From Spirochaetota bacterium (GTDB taxonomy: Bacteria; Spirochaetota; GWE2-31-10; MWDO01), in assembly GCA_017998755.1 (NCBI GenBank), contig JAGOCL010000059.1:1-10139 (forward strand): a DNA stretch of 10,139 bases. The letters run 5' to 3'. How positions within the stretch are numbered: position 1 is the first letter of the stretch; the number at the start of each line of letters is the position of its first letter. Positions 6,055-10,139 of the stretch are shown one piece after another. The notes beneath the pieces are model-generated. The model had not been told where the DNA came from and made no database searches. It saw nothing but the letters and a program-made list of their open reading frames with translations. Both the position numbers and the translations under genes were made by a program.

Positions 6055-7014
6055 ATGAGTAAAAAACAGAATCTTGTTATTGAAGATCCTAAAACTCTTT
6101 TAAATATCTGCGGAGTCAACGATAAAAACCTAAGGCGTATTGAGAAGTTATCGAACTGCTCGATTCATTCTGTCGGTAACGAGATATGCTTTGAAGGCGA
6201 GAATGTTTTCATAGTCGAAAGAACTTTACAAAACCTGATACGTATATCCGAAACGGGCGGCGAAGTTTATACTAACCTTATCGAGCTTTTATATTACGAA
6301 ATTGAAAGAAATCTCGATATAGATCTTAATACAGTATTGACCTCAAACATTGAAATTCATAAAATAAAAAAAGTATTCAATCCGCGAAGCGTCAATCAAG
6401 GCTTGTACATTCAACTTTTACGCGAAAGAGATATAATATTTTCTTACGGTCCCGCCGGTACAGGCAAAACTTTTATCGCGATAGCCTTTGCGCTTAACGA
6501 ACTTCTTAATAAGCGTTATAACAAAATAATACTTACCAGACCGGTAGTTGAAGCCGGCGAAAATCTCGGTTTTCTTCCGGGAGATTATATTCAAAAAATC
6601 AATCCATACCTCATTCCGCTTTTTGACTCGATAAACTCGATATTAACGACGGAGATTAACGCCAAACTGATGTCCCAAAATTTGATTGAGATCGCGCCGC
6701 TTGCTTATATGAGAGGCAGAACATTTAACAACTCTATCGTAATACTAGACGAAGCTCAAAATACCACCTATACGCAGATGAAGATGTTCCTCACAAGATT
6801 AGGAGAAAATTCCAAACTGATTATAACCGGCGACATAACGCAAGTGGATCTTCCAAAAAAGATAAAAAGCGGTATGGTCGAAGGTCTTAGAATTGTGTCG
6901 GAAGTAAGCGATATCGGCATTGTCGAATTTCAGGAAAAAGACGTGGTCAGACATCCTCTGGTCAAAAAAATTATTAACGCGTACGATAAATATGAAAGAA
7001 AAGAACAAAACTAA
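6055..7014 (+). CDS. phoH: PhoH family NTPase (YbeZ-like)
   Basis: The 319-residue cytosolic P-loop NTPase has the length normal for PhoH proteins. Walker A is GPAGTGKT (132-139), Walker B IVILDEAQN (228-236), with the family signatures TRPVVEAGENLGFLPG (161-176), the sensor-like IITGD (256-260) and VVRHPLV (297-303) near the end. The N-terminal 100 residues form the small domain that precedes the ATPase core in long-type PhoH proteins. In E. coli the homologue YbeZ is linked to YbeY and rRNA maturation, and ybeY indeed lies two genes downstream here. The ATG has no ribosome binding site and sits 8 bases after a promoter -10 box, so leaderless initiation is likely. The 3' end overlaps pgpH by 23 bases in a different frame. 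Confidence 0.95.
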   Translation: MSKKQNLVIEDPKTLLNICGVNDKNLRRIEKLSNCSIHSVGNEICFEGENVFIVERTLQNLIRISETGGEVYTNLIELLYYEIERNLDIDLNTVLTSNIEIHKIKKVFNPRSVNQGLYIQLLRERDIIFSYGPAGTGKTFIAIAFALNELLNKRYNKIILTRPVVEAGENLGFLPGDYIQKINPYLIPLFDSINSILTTEINAKLMSQNLIEIAPLAYMRGRTFNNSIVILDEAQNTTYTQMKMFLTRLGENSKLIITGDITQVDLPKKIKSGMVEGLRIVSEVSDIGIVEFQEKDVVRHPLVKKIINAYDKYERKEQN

Positions 7015-9232
7015 AAGAAAAATAACAACTACCATTATCAATTATTTTCAAAATATTATTTTAAGAGATAAAGATATATTTTTAAAACTCTCCGTAACGC
7101 TTATGTTATTTGCGGCAATATTTTTAACGATAGTCTTAAAGCCTATCGGCAAAATCTTCACGCCTCAATTGGGAGCTATAGTTAATTACGACATCGTCGC
7201 CGATACTGATATAAAATATATCAACAAAGTAGAAACGGAAAAAAATATTACCGCTATAAAATTGAAAACTCCGCCGGTTTTCTTGTTTGATATATCAAAA
7301 ACCAACGAAAGATTAACCGTTTTAACGACTTTGCTCGATAAACTATTTATCGCCAACGACATTAAGGAGACGGCCGATCAATTTTATAAAATCGGAATGG
7401 TGTTTTCTTATGAAGAAATTGAGTCGATAAAACAGATTATCGAGATAAACCCGGAATTCACCAAGCGATTTGTCGAACTTCTATTTAACTATTCGAACGA
7501 AGGAATAATAGAATCAAAAGTCGCCTCGGACGTCAAATATGAAAAATCCGGCATCATAATAATTACTAATATCGACAACAGAATCGATGAAACTCTTTAC
7601 TATCAAGACGAGCTTTCAAGATTTTCAGTTAATTTGAAAGAATTAAGGGAAAATATTGACTCTTCATTTGCAGAATACGATAAAAATAAAAGAAATCTGA
7701 TATATTCTATATTTAATAGGGTTTTAGTTCCAAATATCTTAATCGACGAAACCCAAACTTCATTACGTCTTCAAAATGTTTTACAAAAACAGGCCAACGT
7801 TTATAATACGATTAAAAAAGGTCAAATAATCGCGCGTAAAGGCGATCTAATTACAGAGTCAAATATCGAACAAATCGAATCAATCAATAAATTAAATATC
7901 TCAAATTTTTCTTTTCTTAAACTTTTAACGACGGCTTTGCTTATCGTTTTGGTTTTTATATTCTCTTGCTTCTTTATAAAACTCGGCGATAATAATTTCT
8001 TTAAAGAGTTAGAAAATTTGATACTATTTGCCATATTGTTTTTCCTTTACGCTCTGTTTTTATCTTTGCCATCATACTTGGGATACAACACGGATAGTTT
8101 ATATTTTGGTTATCTGATACCAACGTCTACGTTAACAATGACTTTTACTTTTTTATACTCCAAATCCATTTCAACTCATATCGCAATTTTATCGTCGATA
8201 TTATTCTTTATACTATCGGACTATAACGTATCGTCTTTTATTTTTGTCTTTTTTTCCGGCGTTTCGACGGTATTTATTATCAATAAGATATCTAAAAGGT
8301 TTGAACTTATACGAGCGGGATTTATTGTATCGTTATTTAATATTTTAGCTTCATTATTCATATATTTCACTTTGGATAACGAATCGATTAGTCTCATAAG
8401 AATGGTAATATTCTCTTTGATTAACGGAGTAGCTTCGAGTATTTTGGCTTTGGGATTTATTTCCGTGGGGGAAATATTGATAAATACGCCGACTATTTTC
8501 AGACTGCAAGAGTTATCCGACTTGTCGTCGCCGCTTTTAAAAGAACTCTTCAACTCCGCTATAGGCACTTACAATCATTCGATATTAGTCGCTAATTTAG
8601 CTGAAACGGCGGCGACGGAGATAAACGCCAACGGTCCGCTTTCAAGAATCGGCGGATATTATCACGATATAGGTAAAATCGACAATCCCGAATATTTTAT
8701 CGAGAATCAAGGGGAATACAACATTCACGACGACCTCAAACCGTCTATTTCGGTAACTATTATTAAATCTCACGTAAAAAAAGGGGTTGAAAAACTTGCC
8801 AAACATAAACTACCATCAAAAGTTATAGATATCGTTGCGCAACATCACGGTTCTTCGCTTATAAAGTTTTTTTATGAAAAAGCTCTCAAAGAAACCGACT
8901 CTTCAAAAGAAGATATCAAAGAAGATTTCTACCATTACAACGGATTAAAACCTCAATTTCAAGAATCGGCGATAGTTTTACTTGCCGATCAAGTCGAGGC
9001 GGCGACCAGATCGCTGAAAAAAACTTCCATCATGAGTATAGAAAAAATGGTCGATTCGATTATATATAAAAATTATGAAGAAGGTATTTTAGACGATTCG
9101 GGACTAACGCTAAAAGATCTTTCAAAAATCAAGGCGGTTTTTGTAAAATCTCTGGCCGGTATGTACCACTCTAGAATAGAGTATCCGAATAAACCGGAGC
9201 CAAACAGACTGCCAAATAATTCGGAATCGTAA
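6992..9232 (+). CDS. pgpH: Membrane HD-domain phosphodiesterase, PgpH family (7TMR-HDED / 7TM / HD), cyclic-di-AMP hydrolysis
   Basis: The 746-residue membrane protein follows the PgpH plan. A short basic tail leads to one membrane segment (about 32-49). An extracytoplasmic 7TMR-HDED domain (about 60-300, including KKGQIIARKGDLIT at 275-288) comes next, then about seven membrane segments (308-491) and a cytoplasmic HD domain. Metal-ligand candidates are H529 (YNHS), H558-D559 (YHDIGK), H594, H618-H619 (QHHG) and D666 (LADQVEA); YFIENQ (568-573) is characteristic. Known PgpH enzymes (Listeria) hydrolyse c-di-AMP to pApA; I infer the same here because all motif residues are present. The ATG at 6992 is preferred over an in-frame TTG at 6920: the extra 24 residues only shadow the end of phoH, and the ATG start gives the usual basic N-terminus before the first helix. 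It has no ribosome binding site and overlaps phoH by 23 bases, so translational coupling is expected. Confidence 0.93.
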   Translation: MKEKNKTKRKITTTIINYFQNIILRDKDIFLKLSVTLMLFAAIFLTIVLKPIGKIFTPQLGAIVNYDIVADTDIKYINKVETEKNITAIKLKTPPVFLFDISKTNERLTVLTTLLDKLFIANDIKETADQFYKIGMVFSYEEIESIKQIIEINPEFTKRFVELLFNYSNEGIIESKVASDVKYEKSGIIIITNIDNRIDETLYYQDELSRFSVNLKELRENIDSSFAEYDKNKRNLIYSIFNRVLVPNILIDETQTSLRLQNVLQKQANVYNTIKKGQIIARKGDLITESNIEQIESINKLNISNFSFLKLLTTALLIVLVFIFSCFFIKLGDNNFFKELENLILFAILFFLYALFLSLPSYLGYNTDSLYFGYLIPTSTLTMTFTFLYSKSISTHIAILSSILFFILSDYNVSSFIFVFFSGVSTVFIINKISKRFELIRAGFIVSLFNILASLFIYFTLDNESISLIRMVIFSLINGVASSILALGFISVGEILINTPTIFRLQELSDLSSPLLKELFNSAIGTYNHSILVANLAETAATEINANGPLSRIGGYYHDIGKIDNPEYFIENQGEYNIHDDLKPSISVTIIKSHVKKGVEKLAKHKLPSKVIDIVAQHHGSSLIKFFYEKALKETDSSKEDIKEDFYHYNGLKPQFQESAIVLLADQVEAATRSLKKTSIMSIEKMVDSIIYKNYEEGILDDSGLTLKDLSKIKAVFVKSLAGMYHSRIEYPNKPEPNRLPNNSES

Positions 9233-9238
9233 AAGCCA

Positions 9239-9284
9239 ATATACCTCGTTAATAAAGCTATCCGCTTATTACATATAGGTATAT
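9239..9284 (+). repeat. Nested inverted repeat in the pgpH-ybeY gap (possible structured RNA element)
   Basis: ATATACCT (9239-9246) and AGGTATAT (9277-9284) form a perfect 8-bp outer stem. Inside, TAATAAAGC (9250-9258) and GCTTATTA (9264-9271) form a second 8-bp stem with one bulged A (9254) and a 5-base loop TATCC. The result is a two-tier hairpin with a 3 x 5 internal loop. No U-run follows, so it is not a standard intrinsic terminator. The right arm overlaps a TATAAA (9282-9287) that could be a -10 box, but no -35 is evident at the right distance. It could be an mRNA processing site, a regulatory stem before the ybeY ribosome binding site, or an operator. Confidence 0.4.
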
Positions 9285-9295
9285 AAATTTAATGT

Positions 9296-9300
9296 AAGGA
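9296..9300 (+). promoter_or_regulatory. Strong ribosome binding site of ybeY
   Basis: AAGGA lies 7 bases before the ATG at 9308. It is one of the best Shine-Dalgarno sites in the window, contrasting with the absent sites of phoH and pgpH in the same operon, and it fixes the ybeY start. Confidence 0.75.
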
Positions 9301-9307
9301 CCGGCGT

Positions 9308-9763
9308 ATGCAAAAAATTGTGGATATAAGCTATCAAAAAGAGGAATTTAAAAAAATAATTTCTATCAAACAGATTGAGGAATGGTCGAAAGAGATAATT
9401 AAACAAGTCCGTATGGAAAATATATTTTTTTCAATATTTTTTTGCGACGATCAAACCATGACCGATCTCAATAAGAATTATAGAAATATTGATAAAACGA
9501 CGGACGTACTATCGTTCTCCCAAATTGAAGGGGAAGAGATTATCTGGACTAATAAGAAATTTATCGGAGATATAGTGATTTCTATGCCGCAAGCCGTAAG
9601 GCAATCCGAGGAAATCGGCAAACCGGCGCTATCCGAAGTAAAATTCTTAATACTTCACGGATTTCTACATTTATTAGGCTACGATCACGAGACCGATAAC
9701 GGAGAGATGGATAAAATTCAAAAAGATATATATTTGAAAATTTCTGGAGAAACAATTGAGTAA
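9308..9763 (+). CDS. ybeY: Endoribonuclease YbeY (rRNA maturation factor)
   Basis: The 151-residue cytosolic metalloprotein has the length usual for YbeY/UPF0054. The zinc-binding signature HGFLHLLGYDH (117-127) is intact, giving ligands H117, H121 and H127. The upstream family motifs TTDVLSF (64-70) and GDIVIS (87-92) are also present. YbeY is a nearly universal bacterial RNase implicated in 16S rRNA 3'-end maturation and ribosome quality control, and it works with the PhoH/YbeZ type of protein encoded two genes upstream. The start is set by a strong AAGGA site 7 bases upstream. The last codons contain the ribosome binding site and TTG start of the next gene, giving an 8-base overlap. Confidence 0.95.
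   Translation: MQKIVDISYQKEEFKKIISIKQIEEWSKEIIKQVRMENIFFSIFFCDDQTMTDLNKNYRNIDKTTDVLSFSQIEGEEIIWTNKKFIGDIVISMPQAVRQSEEIGKPALSEVKFLILHGFLHLLGYDHETDNGEMDKIQKDIYLKISGETIE
9746..9750 (+). promoter_or_regulatory. Ribosome binding site of the corC/tlyC-like gene, inside ybeY
   Basis: GGAGA lies 5 bases before the TTG at 9756 and within the ybeY coding sequence. It decides the start of the next gene: no ATG occurs in that frame until well inside the protein (about residue 42). Confidence 0.6.
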
Positions 9764-10139
9764 GAATATCATTAAATCGTTTTTTAAAAAAGATAAAACG
9801 CAGGATAAAATACCGCCCGTACCTTTACACGTAAAAATAAAAGAACTCGAAAGCAGTTTTAACGATTATGATAAAAAGATGATTGAGAATATTATATCAT
9901 TAAGCAAGATTTCCGTAAAAGAAATTATGGTTCCAAGAATCGACGTAGTACTGATAAATAAAAACAGCGCGATCGACGAGATTATTAATATCGTCGACGA
10001 AAAAGGGAGATCTCGCCTTCCTGTTTATAACGATAACATAGACAATATAGTAGGAGTTTTGCACGCTAAAGACCTATTAAAATATTTTACCAAAAAGAAG
10101 GATTTTAATTTATCCAACATTTTGAGAGAACCGTATTTT
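9756..10139 (+). CDS. CorC/TlyC-type CBS-domain protein, N-terminal 128 residues (3' end outside window)
   Basis: The frame is open to the window edge and starts with TTG, using the GGAGA site just upstream. The N-terminus is basic and soluble (SKNIIKSFFKKDK), followed by a helical segment and then VKEIMVPRIDVVLI (54-67) and the first CBS domain, with EKGRSRLPVYNDNIDNIVGVLH (about 82-103) and KDLLKYF. This is the signature of the cytosolic CorC/YbeX/TlyC group: paired CBS domains followed by a small CorC_HlyC domain, which should lie beyond the window. There is no DUF21 membrane domain in the N-terminal part seen here. In E. coli the equivalent ybeX follows ybeY and is linked to Mg/Co homeostasis and ribosome metabolism; in spirochaetes the homologue is called tlyC (haemolysin C), a functional label I would not rely on. 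Confidence 0.88.
   Translation, partial: MSKNIIKSFFKKDKTQDKIPPVPLHVKIKELESSFNDYDKKMIENIISLSKISVKEIMVPRIDVVLINKNSAIDEIINIVDEKGRSRLPVYNDNIDNIVGVLHAKDLLKYFTKKKDFNLSNILREPYF

Noticed and set aside
6920..6991. Earlier in-frame TTG start for pgpH, adding 24 residues
   Set aside because: The added residues only read the C-terminal part of phoH in another frame, the nearest GGAAG is about 15 bases away, and the ATG at 6992 gives a typical PgpH N-terminus.
8221..8568. 115-codon minus-strand reading frame inside pgpH
   Set aside because: It is the complement of the transmembrane region of a well-supported gene; no start signals or recognisable domain.
9282..9287. Separate ybeY promoter (TATAAA as -10)
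   Set aside because: No acceptable -35 element lies 16-18 bases upstream and the box overlaps the inverted repeat; operon transcription explains ybeY without it.
1..10139. CRISPR array, IS element, phage or toxin-antitoxin / defence cassette
   Set aside because: No spaced direct repeats, transposase motifs, terminal repeats or small paired toxin-like genes are visible; the genes are largely housekeeping or metabolic and look compositionally uniform by eye.

Overview
The window is AT-rich bacterial chromosomal DNA, densely packed with genes. It holds eight coding regions; the first and last are cut by the window edges. No gap exceeds about 110 bases, and I see no rRNA, tRNA, CRISPR array, insertion sequence or phage gene. 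Three things hint at a gut- or anaerobe-associated spirochaete (Treponema-like): the gene order phoH - pgpH - ybeY - corC/tlyC, a secreted MGH1-like six-hairpin glycosidase, and an anaerobe-type DUF1848/radical-SAM pair. This is inference only; a Bacteroidota-, Fibrobacterota- or Firmicute-related lineage cannot be excluded without a search.

Left part (1-2068). The C-terminal end of a DUF1848 protein overlaps, by an ATGA junction, a complete PflX-type (COG1313) radical SAM protein. A 314-residue protein of unknown function converges on it from the other strand with only 2 bases between the stop codons. That unknown gene has a good sigma-70-like promoter facing left.

Middle (2069-6007). A 110-base divergent intergenic region carries back-to-back promoters. 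Rightward, it drives a soluble histidine kinase (degenerate receiver - PAS-like - HisKA - HATPase_c). The kinase is followed after 19 bases by a secreted 766-residue glycoside-hydrolase-like protein with a C-terminal carbohydrate-binding-like module. The two probably share a transcript. No response regulator gene is visible.

Right part (6008-10139). A new promoter precedes a compact housekeeping operon: phoH (NTPase), pgpH (7TM-HD cyclic-di-AMP phosphodiesterase family), ybeY (rRNA maturation endonuclease) and the start of a CorC/TlyC-type CBS-domain protein. phoH/pgpH and ybeY/corC overlap. The only real gap, between pgpH and ybeY, contains a nested inverted repeat.

The most notable signals are these: a receiver domain that lacks its phosphoacceptor Asp and its conserved Thr/Ser; two transcription-unit heads (kinase and phoH) that lack a ribosome binding site and whose -10 boxes end only 8-9 bases before the ATG, as expected for leaderless mRNAs; the foldable element upstream of ybeY; and an unrecognised 314-residue protein. 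I see no convincing new defence or mobile system.
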